Source: Thermoanaerobaculia bacterium
GTDB lineage: Bacteria; Acidobacteriota; Thermoanaerobaculia; Multivoradales; JAHEKO01
Length of the DNA: 44,428 nucleotides
Assembly (NCBI GenBank): GCA_945787635.1
Contig: CALZIK010000176.1
Location: forward strand, 1-44,428
Direction of reading: 5' to 3'
Positions 8,201 through 15,485 of this stretch are shown one piece after another. Made by a program: the position numbers and the translations under genes. The notes beneath the pieces were generated by a model. It ran no database searches, was not told the origin of the DNA, and was given only the letters and a program-made list of their open reading frames with translations. The first letter of the stretch is position 1; each line of letters starts with the position of its first letter.

Positions 8201-8626
8201 TTCCTCGTTGACAAAGTGCCGGAAGGACCGGGTCTTCGGCTGCCAGAGGTTCAGGCCGCCCTCGTTGGTGCCGATCCACAGCTGGCCCGCCCTGTCCATG
8301 AGCAGGGTCCAGATCCAGTTGTTGGAAAGCGAGCCGGGATCGTCTTCGACGCTTCGAAAGACCGTGAAGCTGTTGCCATCGTACTTGGCGAGGCCGTCCT
8401 GCGTGCCGAACCAAATGAACCCGGTGGCGTCCTGAACGATAGCGTTGACCGCGCTGTGGGGTAGGCCGTCTTCCACGGTCATCCGGTCGAAGGGAATCTT
8501 GCGCTGCTGACCGAAGGCCGGCGCCAGGGCGGCGAGCAGGCAGACCAGTCCGGCGAGAAGAGACGTGGTAGCCCGCCGGTACGCCGCCGGGGAACCGGTT
8601 GAAGTGTGGGTTCGACGAGCAAGCAT
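5270..8626 (-). CDS. Ligand-sensing propeller diguanylate cyclase
   Basis: The 1118-residue membrane protein has a signal peptide (about 1-40), 14 Reg_prop-type blades (about 50-690; each with a variant of D..G.LWIGT..GGLN), a Y_Y_Y domain (about 735-812), one membrane helix (about 818-842), a short coiled coil and a GGDEF domain. The active site GGDEF is at 982-986 and the inhibitory I-site RESD at 973-976, both intact, so it should make cyclic di-GMP from GTP with product inhibition. Fourteen blades fit two seven-bladed propellers, as in hybrid two-component glycan sensors, but the histidine kinase is replaced by GGDEF. About 70 residues of unknown role follow the GGDEF domain. Its ATG shares one base with the stop of the upstream EAL gene (TGATG), so the two are translationally coupled. 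Confidence 0.9.
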   Translation of the reverse strand: MLARRTHTSTGSPAAYRRATTSLLAGLVCLLAALAPAFGQQRKIPFDRMTVEDGLPHSAVNAIVQDATGFIWFGTQDGLAKYDGNSFTVFRSVEDDPGSLSNNWIWTLLMDRAGQLWIGTNEGGLNLWQPKTRSFRHFVNEEMDGTSISANRVRSLMEDQSGRIWVGTESGLNLFDPESQTFSRYLHDPSQPGSLGHNQVRAILQDAAGTIWVGTNGGGLDRLDAETGLFTHFRHDPTDDTTLSQDRVRTIFEDSSGNFWIGTYEGGLNRLDRETGKFERFRHDPLRPASLSDDRVRAIFQDASGILWVGTDGGLNELISDRNEFAIHVSNLADPTSLSDSQVMSIHQDRGGVLWIGTQNGINKWNAVTGSFSGFRHDPGKPESSLGSNTVTSFSEDPSGRLWVGTYEGLDLLDRKTGQVRHFRKGENDDGNLRDDRVMSLFTDRSGTLWAGTYEGGLHRLDSATGKFTNFRNDPGDPTSLSRDAVTTIYEDSQGVLWVGTYGGGLNRFDGERTAFIRYQNDPNNAASLGSDQVLCLLEGADGTLWIGTDSGGLNGFERATGSFTRYRNNPDNPNSLSNNTVFSLLETADGTLWIGTQGGGLNKWTKQDRDANTARFAHYDSRNGLPNEVIYGILEDDDGNLWMSTNEGLVSFDPRTERVRTYDTTHGLLSKDFSFASYWKTSTGEMIFGGNEGFNSFHPSLIRANDHVPPLVVTSFLKFNKEVETEVPLSEVRSIELSYKDYVVSFEFAALDYSAPQKNRYSYRLEGFETDWNEVGNLNRATYTNLDPGSYILRVKAANNDGVWNENGLAIPIRVVPPPWQTWWAYLLYAAAAVAGVLAILANLAAKRRRETEQRRSLERQVAERTKELALRNRDLQEAIDKVELASVTDSLTGLRNRRFLVNNIDSDLALVDRYYEELKRRPETHVTEEEPDTLFLIFDLDGFKEVNDTYGHAAGDRVLLQVTDLLEATCRESDTIVRWGGDEFLIIARRTRRESAEDLAERLRTSVAAHEFELGLGKTAHLSCSIGFAFYPFLRRFPGALSWEQVNAIADRALYIAKKSHRNAWVGIFEAEKASDVHPSALVQKINHELDDLVAHGVVSLTTSITSEEQLVWAWA
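6600..8480 (-). repeat. Tandem propeller-blade repeats in the coding sequence
   Basis: About fourteen imperfect tandem units of roughly 120-150 bases encode the Reg_prop blades of the diguanylate cyclase. Adjacent units share long similar runs around the codons for WxGTxxGGLN, so this stretch could recombine or be misassembled. Confidence 0.7.
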
Positions 8627-10842
8627 CAGATCAGCTCGGGTGGCCTGGTTTGATCGGTCCGTGCCTCGATCTTATCGAACTTGTCGAATAAGTCCCTGAA
8701 GTCCTCCGGCGGAACCGGCCGGGCGAAGAGGAAACCCTGCACACAGTTGCAGTCGTGCTGGCGGAGAAAATCGAGCTGGGCGAGGGTCTCGACGCCCTCG
8801 GCGACGACCTCCAGGTTGAGCTTATGGGCCATCGCGATGACCGAGGAGATGATCGCCGAGTCGCTGGTGTCCCGTTCGATTCCGCTGATGAAGGACCTGT
8901 CGATCTTGAGGACGTCGAGTGGGAAGATCTTCAGATACGAAAGCGCGGAATTGCCGGTTCCGAAGTCGTCTACAGCGACCCGGACTCCGAGCTTCTTGAG
9001 TCCGGCCAGTGCCTCGAGCGACCGCCCGTCGTCGAGTGCGACACCTCGCTCGGTCAGTTCCACATCCAGAAGCGAAGCGTCGAGGCCGGTCTCTTGGAGG
9101 ATCGCCCGGACCCTCTCGACGAAGTCCTCCTCGTGAAGTTGATAGCTGGAGAGGTTCACCGCGAGCCGGATCCTGGGCATGCCGGCCTGGAGCCAGGTCT
9201 GGTACTGGCGACATGCCGTGCGCAAGACCCATTCGCCGATCCGGGTGATCAATCCGGCGGCCTCCGCGATCGGGATGAACTCGTCGGGCGAGATCGGTCC
9301 GAGATCCGGATGAAGCCATCGCGCCAGCGCCTCGGCGCCGACAACTTTCCCGGAACGGCTGTCGAGAAGGGGCTGGTACGTGAGGTGAAGCTCGTTCTGC
9401 TCGATCGCTTTGTGGAGCTCGTTTTCGAGATCCAGCTCGCGTGCGGAGGCCGCGTTCATCCAGTCGCTGTAGAACTGGAATCGGTTGCGGCCGAGATCTT
9501 TGGCGTGATACATCGCCGACTCGGCTTGCTGCAACAGCTTGTGAGCGCCGGAGCAGTCTGCGGGGAACACCGCAATACCCACGCTGGCGGTCAGGAAAAA
9601 CTCCCGGTTCTCGACCGTGAAGGGTATCGCGAGCTGTCCGAGCACACGCTGGATCGCTTTGGCGGCGCCGGCGACGTCTTCGAGATCGCTGAGCAGGATC
9701 AGGAATTTGTCTCCTCCCCAACGTGCCACTTGCTGACCGGCCTCCCTGACCAGATAGTCGCCTCTGCGAAGCGAGATCCGGAGGCGATCGGCCACGTTGG
9801 TCAGCAGGGCGTCGCCGAATTCGGGCCCGAGAGTGTCGTTGATCTTCTTGAAGCGGTCGACGTCCAGATACGCGACCGCGATGAGGCTTCGATTTCGCTC
9901 GGCTCGGGCGAGCGAGCCCTGGAGCAGCTCGAGGAACATGTGCCGGTTTGGGAGGCCAGTGAGCCGGTCGTAGTTTGCGAGGTGCTGGATCTTCTCCTCG
10001 GCTCTCTTGATGTCGGTCACGTCGCGAATGACGCCGTGCACGCTCACCGCGTGACCGGCCGAGTCGCGCCGGACCTGGGTTCGATGCTGAACCGTGCGCA
10101 CACCGCCGTCACGCAACAGCACCCGGTGCTCGAGCTCTGATTCGTTCAGGTCGTCGACGAGTCCGAGGAGCGCCGCGCGAGCTTGCTCGCGGTCCATCGG
10201 GTGGATCGAGTCGAGCAGAGCCTCGGGAAACGATGAGACTTCGGCTGGAATGCCGAGTATCCGGGTGGTTTCGGCAGATGCGGAAACCGTCCGGCTCCTG
10301 AGATCGAGCTCCCAAGTGCCGAGGCGGGCGATCCGCTCGGTCTTTTCGAGCCGCTGGCGACTTGCCGCCAGGCCCCTTCGAGCCCGATCCGCCTCGATCA
10401 GAAGGTCGATCCTGTTGCTGAGCACCGTCCAGTTCACGGGCTTGACGGCGAAATCGGAGGCGCCACTGGCATAGGCTTGGTTGATGCTCTCGCGATCGCT
10501 CAGGCCGGTCATGATGATGATCGGAACGGTGTGTCCACCCGGAAGCTGGCGTATGGTCTCGCAAACCTCGAAGCCGGACCGATCGGGGAGGCCGATATCG
10601 AGAAGAATCAGGTCCGGAGGGGAGGCGAGGTATTGCTCGATGGCCTCCGCAGCGTCGGTCGCGCCGACAACCCTGAGGTCGTTCGCTTCGAGGACCCGAC
10701 GACCCAGCGCAAGCAGCGCATTGTCGTCCTCGATGATCAGAACCGTGCTGCGGTCGGGCTCGGAGGTTCGACGCGAGCCGATCCATGCCTGGGAGCCTTC
10801 GGCCGCGGGTGGGGGGTTGGTCATCTGTGAGACGCTCAGCAC
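8626..10842 (-). CDS. Response regulator REC-PAS-GGDEF-EAL, likely c-di-GMP phosphodiesterase
   Basis: The 738-residue soluble protein has a receiver domain (about 30-150, phospho-acceptor Asp82 in LILLDIGLPD), a PAS domain (about 175-285), a GGDEF domain (about 290-455) and an EAL domain (about 470-725). The GGDEF signature reads GGDKF (376-380) and there is no RxxD I-site, so cyclase activity is doubtful; such domains often bind GTP as regulators. The EAL motifs look intact: EAL at 504-506, NLS, ELTE, DDFGTG and EGVE. It should therefore degrade cyclic di-GMP under phosphorylation control. GTG 10842 is chosen because AGGGG lies eight bases upstream; ATG 10824 is an alternative. No partner histidine kinase is nearby. 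It is the first gene of the operon with the propeller cyclase, an opposing activity. Confidence 0.9.
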   Translation of the reverse strand: MLSVSQMTNPPPAAEGSQAWIGSRRTSEPDRSTVLIIEDDNALLALGRRVLEANDLRVVGATDAAEAIEQYLASPPDLILLDIGLPDRSGFEVCETIRQLPGGHTVPIIIMTGLSDRESINQAYASGASDFAVKPVNWTVLSNRIDLLIEADRARRGLAASRQRLEKTERIARLGTWELDLRSRTVSASAETTRILGIPAEVSSFPEALLDSIHPMDREQARAALLGLVDDLNESELEHRVLLRDGGVRTVQHRTQVRRDSAGHAVSVHGVIRDVTDIKRAEEKIQHLANYDRLTGLPNRHMFLELLQGSLARAERNRSLIAVAYLDVDRFKKINDTLGPEFGDALLTNVADRLRISLRRGDYLVREAGQQVARWGGDKFLILLSDLEDVAGAAKAIQRVLGQLAIPFTVENREFFLTASVGIAVFPADCSGAHKLLQQAESAMYHAKDLGRNRFQFYSDWMNAASARELDLENELHKAIEQNELHLTYQPLLDSRSGKVVGAEALARWLHPDLGPISPDEFIPIAEAAGLITRIGEWVLRTACRQYQTWLQAGMPRIRLAVNLSSYQLHEEDFVERVRAILQETGLDASLLDVELTERGVALDDGRSLEALAGLKKLGVRVAVDDFGTGNSALSYLKIFPLDVLKIDRSFISGIERDTSDSAIISSVIAMAHKLNLEVVAEGVETLAQLDFLRQHDCNCVQGFLFARPVPPEDFRDLFDKFDKIEARTDQTRPPELI

Positions 10843-10860
10843 GATCGAATCCCCTGAATG

Positions 10861-10883
10861 CGGCGCGCGCCTTCGGCGCGCCG
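10861..10883 (-). promoter_or_regulatory. GC hairpin just upstream of the EAL gene start
   Basis: CGGCGCGC (10861-10868) and GCGCGCCG (10876-10883) form a perfect 8-bp stem with a 7-base loop, ending 18 bases before the GTG start and close to the AGGGG ribosome-binding site. It could tune translation of the c-di-GMP operon. Confidence 0.5.
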
Positions 10884-11002
10884 ACCCGTCGGATTCCGCT
10901 ACTCAACCAGGCAATTCCTGTACCGTTTGCGCCCGTGCGGACCTGTCTGAGTGAATTCTGGTAGGTGTGACCGCAAATTCAAATATGTAGATGGTTTCCT
11001 GC

Positions 11003-11032
11003 ATAATATTACTGAAATAAAAACCCTGTGGA
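11003..11032 (-). promoter_or_regulatory. Putative sigma70-type promoter of the c-di-GMP operon
   Basis: Read on the minus strand, TCCACA (11032-11027) and TATTAT (11008-11003) are separated by 18 bases. They match 4/6 and 5/6 of the -35 and -10 consensus and lie in the AT-rich part of the gap. Transcription would start near 10996, leaving a leader of about 150 bases. Confidence 0.42.
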
Positions 11033-11068
11033 CGCCACGCGGCCGCGATTGCGGCACGAATTCCGCCG

Positions 11069-11124
11069 AAAAAAGCCCCATAGCCGCCAAAAATTAAGCG
11101 GCAGAAGACAAGAAATGGCGGCTA
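11069..11124 (-). terminator. Intrinsic terminator after the sigma54 activator gene
   Basis: On the minus strand the stop codon TAG begins a 9-bp perfect inverted repeat, TAGCCGCCA (11124-11116) with TGGCGGCTA (11089-11081), followed six bases later by a run of six T (11074-11069). A second, shorter stem GCCGC (11102-11098) with GCGGC (11087-11083) uses the same 3' arm. This is the best intrinsic terminator in the window. Confidence 0.6.
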
Positions 11125-14097
11125 CGGCGCGGCGGACTGGGGCTCCCGGAGGAGCTCGGCCGTGCGCGAACGGTAGGTCGGAGCGGTCACTCCCAGCAAC
11201 TGCGCGCCGGTCGAGACATCGTCGGGGAGTCGCTGAAGGATCTCTTCGAGCAGAACCGTCAGAGCCTTGCGGATCAGATCCTGTCCGTCGGACTGGCTGA
11301 TGACGACCTGCGCCAGGAGGGTGCGAACCTCTCCCCAGCGACCCGCGCGCGGCGAAAGACCGGCGCGTTGCTGCCTCTCTGTCTTCGAGAGCCGCCGCCG
11401 GAAGGTGGTTTCGGGAATGCCCAGCAGGCTCGCGGCGCGGCGAGCCACTCCATTGGCGGCCTCGTTTGCCGCCAGGACCATGTCTTCGCGCACCCAGGTT
11501 CCGAGCGGAAAGAGCATGTCACCGTCGTCGGTCAGCGCGAGATCTACCTCTCGGCCGAGAATCTCTCGGAGCCGGCCCCAGCTGTCTTCGTCGACGAGGG
11601 TCGGTCCGGTGGTCCGGGTCCGTGGCCGATCGGCGTCGATCACCACTTTTCGGGAGCGATCCGTGCCCGCCGAGCCCGCGCTCTCCTGGGGCAGGTCGAG
11701 ATCGGATGCGTCCAACTCGTTTCCGTCACAGAGGATGACGGCCTGCATGATTCGATTCTGGAGCTCGCGCACATTCCCGGGCCATCCGTAGCCGACCAGC
11801 CCGGCCTCCGCGGCGCCGGTGAAGCGTCGAACGCTCTTTTGGTATTGAACCGTGAAGGTGTCGAGAAAGTGGCGAGCCAGGTGGAGAACGTCGTCGGGCC
11901 TCTGCCGGAGCGGCGGAACCTCTATGCGCACCACGTTCAAGCGATAGTAGAGATCCTCTCGGAAGCGTCCGGCCGCCACTTCCATCGCAAGATCGCGATT
12001 GGTGGCTGCGACGATGCGGACGTCAACTCTGCGGATCCGGCTACCGCCGACCGGACTGAACTGCTTTTCCTGCACGAAGCGGAGTAGCTTGCTCTGGACC
12101 TCGAGCGGCAGCTCGCCGATCTCGTCGAGGAACACCGTGCCGGTGTCGGCCTCGGCGAGCTGCCCCCGCCTTCTGACCTGCGCGCCGGTGTAGGCGCCCT
12201 TTTCGTGCCCGAACAGCTCGCTTTCGATGAGCGTGGTCGCGATCGAGCCGCAATCGACGATCACGAACGGCCGCTCGCGGCGGCTCGAAAGCTCGTGCAC
12301 CGTGCGCGCCAGCAGTTCCTTGCCGGTGCCACTTTCGCCGGTGATCAGCACGGTCGCGTCGGTGGGAGCGACCCTGCGCGCCGTCCCGACGGCGTCCTCC
12401 ATCTCGCGCGACCGGTAGATCAATTTGGCCTGTTGAAGGGCCTGGCGCAGCTCGTTGAGCTCGGCCTTGAGCTGCCGGCGCTCTCCTTCCTGGCGGGCGC
12501 GGTCGAGCTCGGCCAGGCGAGCACGGTCGAGAGCCACGGCGAGTTGGCCGGCGAGGGCTTTGAGGAAGATGAGATCCGAGGACTCGAGTACCAGGCTCTC
12601 TTCCTCACCGGCCAGAAATAGCGCCCCGAGTGAGGCACCGCTGGTTCGCAGCGGCACTGCGTAGGTAACTTCGTCGCCGACTTCGTCCGCTCTGCCTTCC
12701 TGTGGCTCGCCGGCGGCGACGGCGATCTTCAGGAGGTCGCGTTCACGGTGGGAGAGCTCGACCGTCTCGACCCGCTGCTGGGTTCGTGAATCAGGGCTCC
12801 GACGGGTGAACCCGCGGCTGAGCTCCATCGAGCCGTCGTCTCGAGTCGAAAACACTCCGATGCGATTCGGCTTGAAGGCCCCGTAGAGACGCTCGGCGAC
12901 CTCGCCGGACAGACTGTCGAAGTCCTGGTTGACCGCGATGACATGGATCGTGTCCCAGAGGAGCACCATGTTGCGGTAGTCCTTGGACAGATTGCCGGTG
13001 AAGATCCCGCTCAGGCGGTCGAATGCCCCGGACTCCTCCAGTCCCGAGCGCTCCTCCCAGTCAACCAGGCAGCCGCCGCCGAGGCGCTTGGCGGAGTTGA
13101 GCGCCTGGTCGGCGCGGCGGACGAACTCGAGCGGCGAGAGTCTGGGCGTCTGCTTCGCAACGAACGAGGCAATGCCGATGCTGAAGCCCAGGCGCACGGC
13201 GCCGTCCAGAAAAGATTCTTCAGCGATGCTTCCGAGGACCTTGGTCGCCACTTCGCGCGCGGTGACGAGATCCGTCTCGGAAAGGATCGCGGCAAAGATG
13301 ACGCCGCCGTAGCGCGCCACGGGATCCGAGCTTCGCAGCGCGGATCGGAGCCGCAGGCTGACATCGTGGATGATCGAGTCTCCGGCATCCCGGCCGAATC
13401 TCTCGTTGATGGTCGCGAAGTCGTCCGGATTGATCAGCAGCAGCGCCAGAGGCTTGCCCGAATGGCGAGCCATCTCGAACTCCTCGGTCAGGATCGCCTG
13501 GAATCCGGTCCGGTCGGGGAATCCGGTGATCGGATCCTTGAGGATGGCCGCGACCTGCGAGGCGTGACTGGCGAGAGCGCCGCCAAGCGCGAAGAGCCAC
13601 TCCCACCAGGGTACCGGATCGTCCTGAGCGAGCTTTTCCAGGAAATCTCTGTTCTTGAGCCGCTCGGCGAGTGATTCCCTTTGGGTGCGGAAGCGCAGAG
13701 CCAGCCACGCCGAGGGTGGAGCCGAGCTTGGCAGGGTGTCGGATCGGCGGCGGGCCGGCGATTCCGGCTCGCCCCGCCCGCGGTCGGCCGGCCAGACGCC
13801 GCCGGACCAGAAAGACTCGACCGACGGCAGCGGAAGCAGGCTGCACAAAGGGTCCTCGCTCGGAACCAGAGTCCCCGTGTCGCGCCCCTCGGCCCGCGTT
13901 CGCTGCTGCGCGGCAAACGCCTCCGCCGCCTCCAGGCTTGCCAGCTCCGGCACGCCCGGCACGCTGCCGTCCTGGATGAGAAACGGCTGCGAAAGGCCGC
14001 TCAGCGAGGCCGGGACGTAAAGCGCCGCGCTCCGCGCGCCGCTCAGGCTCCGGATTCCGTGGACGTAGGACTGGAGAAGTTCGGTGGTTTCGATCAT
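11122..14097 (-). CDS. Sigma54-type transcription activator with degenerate GGDEF and GAF domains
   Basis: The 991-residue protein has an N-terminal region (1-170) of unknown fold, a GGDEF-like domain (about 180-345) whose signature is GGVIF (264-268), a GAF-like domain (about 365-530), a short coiled coil and an AAA+ domain. The AAA+ part has GESGTGKE at 587-594, GAYTGA at 634-639 (the GAFTGA loop that contacts sigma54, with the common Phe-to-Tyr change) and DEIGEL. Two Fis-like helix-turn-helix segments follow, near 885-905 (ARRAASLLGIPETTFRRRL) and 962-985. I prefer ATG 14097 over the TTG at 14133. The degenerate GGDEF may sense GTP or cyclic di-GMP rather than make it. It lies upstream of the cyclic-di-GMP operon on the same strand, and may control it or the divergent efflux operon. 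Confidence 0.87.
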   Translation of the reverse strand: MIETTELLQSYVHGIRSLSGARSAALYVPASLSGLSQPFLIQDGSVPGVPELASLEAAEAFAAQQRTRAEGRDTGTLVPSEDPLCSLLPLPSVESFWSGGVWPADRGRGEPESPARRRSDTLPSSAPPSAWLALRFRTQRESLAERLKNRDFLEKLAQDDPVPWWEWLFALGGALASHASQVAAILKDPITGFPDRTGFQAILTEEFEMARHSGKPLALLLINPDDFATINERFGRDAGDSIIHDVSLRLRSALRSSDPVARYGGVIFAAILSETDLVTAREVATKVLGSIAEESFLDGAVRLGFSIGIASFVAKQTPRLSPLEFVRRADQALNSAKRLGGGCLVDWEERSGLEESGAFDRLSGIFTGNLSKDYRNMVLLWDTIHVIAVNQDFDSLSGEVAERLYGAFKPNRIGVFSTRDDGSMELSRGFTRRSPDSRTQQRVETVELSHRERDLLKIAVAAGEPQEGRADEVGDEVTYAVPLRTSGASLGALFLAGEEESLVLESSDLIFLKALAGQLAVALDRARLAELDRARQEGERRQLKAELNELRQALQQAKLIYRSREMEDAVGTARRVAPTDATVLITGESGTGKELLARTVHELSSRRERPFVIVDCGSIATTLIESELFGHEKGAYTGAQVRRRGQLAEADTGTVFLDEIGELPLEVQSKLLRFVQEKQFSPVGGSRIRRVDVRIVAATNRDLAMEVAAGRFREDLYYRLNVVRIEVPPLRQRPDDVLHLARHFLDTFTVQYQKSVRRFTGAAEAGLVGYGWPGNVRELQNRIMQAVILCDGNELDASDLDLPQESAGSAGTDRSRKVVIDADRPRTRTTGPTLVDEDSWGRLREILGREVDLALTDDGDMLFPLGTWVREDMVLAANEAANGVARRAASLLGIPETTFRRRLSKTERQQRAGLSPRAGRWGEVRTLLAQVVISQSDGQDLIRKALTVLLEEILQRLPDDVSTGAQLLGVTAPTYRSRTAELLREPQSAAP

Positions 14098-14144
14098 CTG
14101 CGGCGTCCCAGGCCTGAGGCCCGGAGGGGGCAAGCGAAGCGTGA

Positions 14145-14173
14145 ATCGTAATAAATGTTAGCACGCGGGTCAG
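14145..14173 (-). promoter_or_regulatory. Putative promoter of the sigma54 activator gene
   Basis: On the minus strand CTGACC (14173-14168) and TACGAT (14150-14145) are spaced by 17 bases, each matching 4/6 of consensus. They lie in the 182-base divergent gap shared with the efflux operon, about 50 bases before the activator ATG. Confidence 0.33.
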
Positions 14174-14279
14174 GGCCCGACGGGCTCGCTCGGGCCTTGA
14201 AACACTCCCGCGTTTGTTTGCGTATTCCTAGCTGAACACCACTGCGGCTACCCCGGGGTGGACTCAAGGGAGACAGCAC

Positions 14280-15485
14280 ATGAGCTTGGAGACCGGCGCA
14301 AGTCACAAGAAAAGAACGCGGACTCGCGTCATCTGGATCTCGAGTCTCGTCGTGCTCCTGGTGGCGGCAGGAGTCGTAGTCATGAACATGGGGGCCGCGA
14401 AGGCCAACGGGGCGGATGCTCCCGAGGCGGACTCGGCCGCGTCGGCCGGTGAAGGTGGGGACTCCGAGGGCGAAGAGGAAAACGGCAAGGCGCCGGTCCC
14501 GGTCGAGATTGCCGCGGTCAAGCAAGGCGAGATCTCGGCCTACATCACCACGACCGCGAATCTGGTCGCCGAGAACGAGGTCCGCCTGCTCAGCGAGGTG
14601 GAGGGCCGCGTAGCCCGTCTCCTGGTCGACGAGGGCGACTACGTGCGCGAAGGCCAGCACCTGGCGACTCTGGTGCGCGACGACGAAGAGATCAATCTTC
14701 GCAAGACCGAGTTGAAGGAGACCAACGCCCGTCTGGCCTACGAGCGAGGCCAGGATCTGATCGCCAAGGAGCTGATCAGCCGCGAGGAGTACGACAAGTT
14801 CCAGATGGACTTCAACATTGCGCAGCAGGAGAAGGCCGAGGCGGCCTGGCGGCTGCAGAAGACGACCATCAAAGCGCCGTTTGCGGGGCAAATCAGCGAG
14901 CGCATGATCCAGGTCGGGCAGAATCTGCGCATGTCCGACGAGATGTTTCGCTTGACCGATATCGACCCCCTGGTGGCGCGGATCTTTCTGCCCGAACGAG
15001 ACGTGCTCGGGATGGAAAAGGGCGGCGAGGTCTGGATCACCCTCAACGCCGACGCTACGACGAAATTTGCGGGCCGGATCCGCCAAGTGAGTCCGGTGGT
15101 CGATACCGCGACCGGAACGATCAAGGTGACGGTCGAGGCGGTGAATCCGCCCCGAAACGTCCGCTCGGGCAGCTTCGTGACCGTCGACATAGTCCGGGAA
15201 ACGCGAACCGCGGCAATGCTGGTTCCGCGGGAGGCGGTCTTGCGGGAGCTGCAATCGGCTCACGTCTTCGTCTTTTCCTCCGACGGCAAGGCCGAGAAGC
15301 GCCAGGTTGAACTCGGGCTCGAAGAGGGGCTCTGGGTTCAGGCGGTTCAGGGCGTGAGCGTCGGTGACAGCGTCATCGTCGCCGGGCAGGGCGGTTTGAA
15401 GGAGGGGGCGCCGGTCAAGCTCGTGGGCGCCGACGACGAGCCCGATCCGGCCACCGAAGGCAAAGAGGCGAGCCAGGCGCCATGA
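14280..15485 (+). CDS. RND efflux periplasmic adaptor (membrane fusion protein)
   Basis: The 401-residue protein has an N-terminal membrane anchor (about 19-37), an acidic low-complexity linker (about 45-65) and the HlyD/AcrA-type adaptor core: the first lipoyl half (EVRLLSEVEGRVARLLVDEGDYV), a helical hairpin, the second lipoyl half (TTIKAPFAGQISERMIQVGQ), a beta-barrel and a C-terminal membrane-proximal domain. It would bridge the inner-membrane permeases to an outer-membrane channel. There is no lipobox Cys, so it is held by the helix. AAGGGAG at 14266-14272 is a good ribosome-binding site. Its stop overlaps the next ATG by four bases. The substrate is not predictable. No TolC-like gene follows, so the channel must be encoded elsewhere. 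Confidence 0.9.
   Translation: MSLETGASHKKRTRTRVIWISSLVVLLVAAGVVVMNMGAAKANGADAPEADSAASAGEGGDSEGEEENGKAPVPVEIAAVKQGEISAYITTTANLVAENEVRLLSEVEGRVARLLVDEGDYVREGQHLATLVRDDEEINLRKTELKETNARLAYERGQDLIAKELISREEYDKFQMDFNIAQQEKAEAAWRLQKTTIKAPFAGQISERMIQVGQNLRMSDEMFRLTDIDPLVARIFLPERDVLGMEKGGEVWITLNADATTKFAGRIRQVSPVVDTATGTIKVTVEAVNPPRNVRSGSFVTVDIVRETRTAAMLVPREAVLRELQSAHVFVFSSDGKAEKRQVELGLEEGLWVQAVQGVSVGDSVIVAGQGGLKEGAPVKLVGADDEPDPATEGKEASQAP

Larger units (their letters stand above)
10843..11121 (-). other. Long intergenic leader region of the c-di-GMP operon
   Basis: This 279-base gap is the longest non-coding stretch in the window and is clearly AT-richer in the middle. On the minus strand it holds, in order, the terminator of the sigma54 activator, a putative promoter at 11032-11003, about 150 bases of potential 5' leader with several short stems, and a GC hairpin at 10883-10861 just before the GTG. 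No complete small ORF with a ribosome-binding site was recognised. Confidence 0.6.

Noticed and set aside
5333-8464. Long plus-strand frames inside the propeller cyclase
   Set aside because: They mirror the tandem blade repeats of the minus-strand gene and show no family motif.
10880-10960. Cyclic-di-GMP-I riboswitch
   Set aside because: Only a few words resemble it; the spacing and the two paired helices with GNRA loop and receptor are not there. Kept as a structured leader only.
10843-11121. Sigma54 promoter (TGGCAC-N5-TTGCA type) for the c-di-GMP operon
   Set aside because: I looked for the GG/GC pair at the right spacing because a sigma54 activator is adjacent, but found none convincing.
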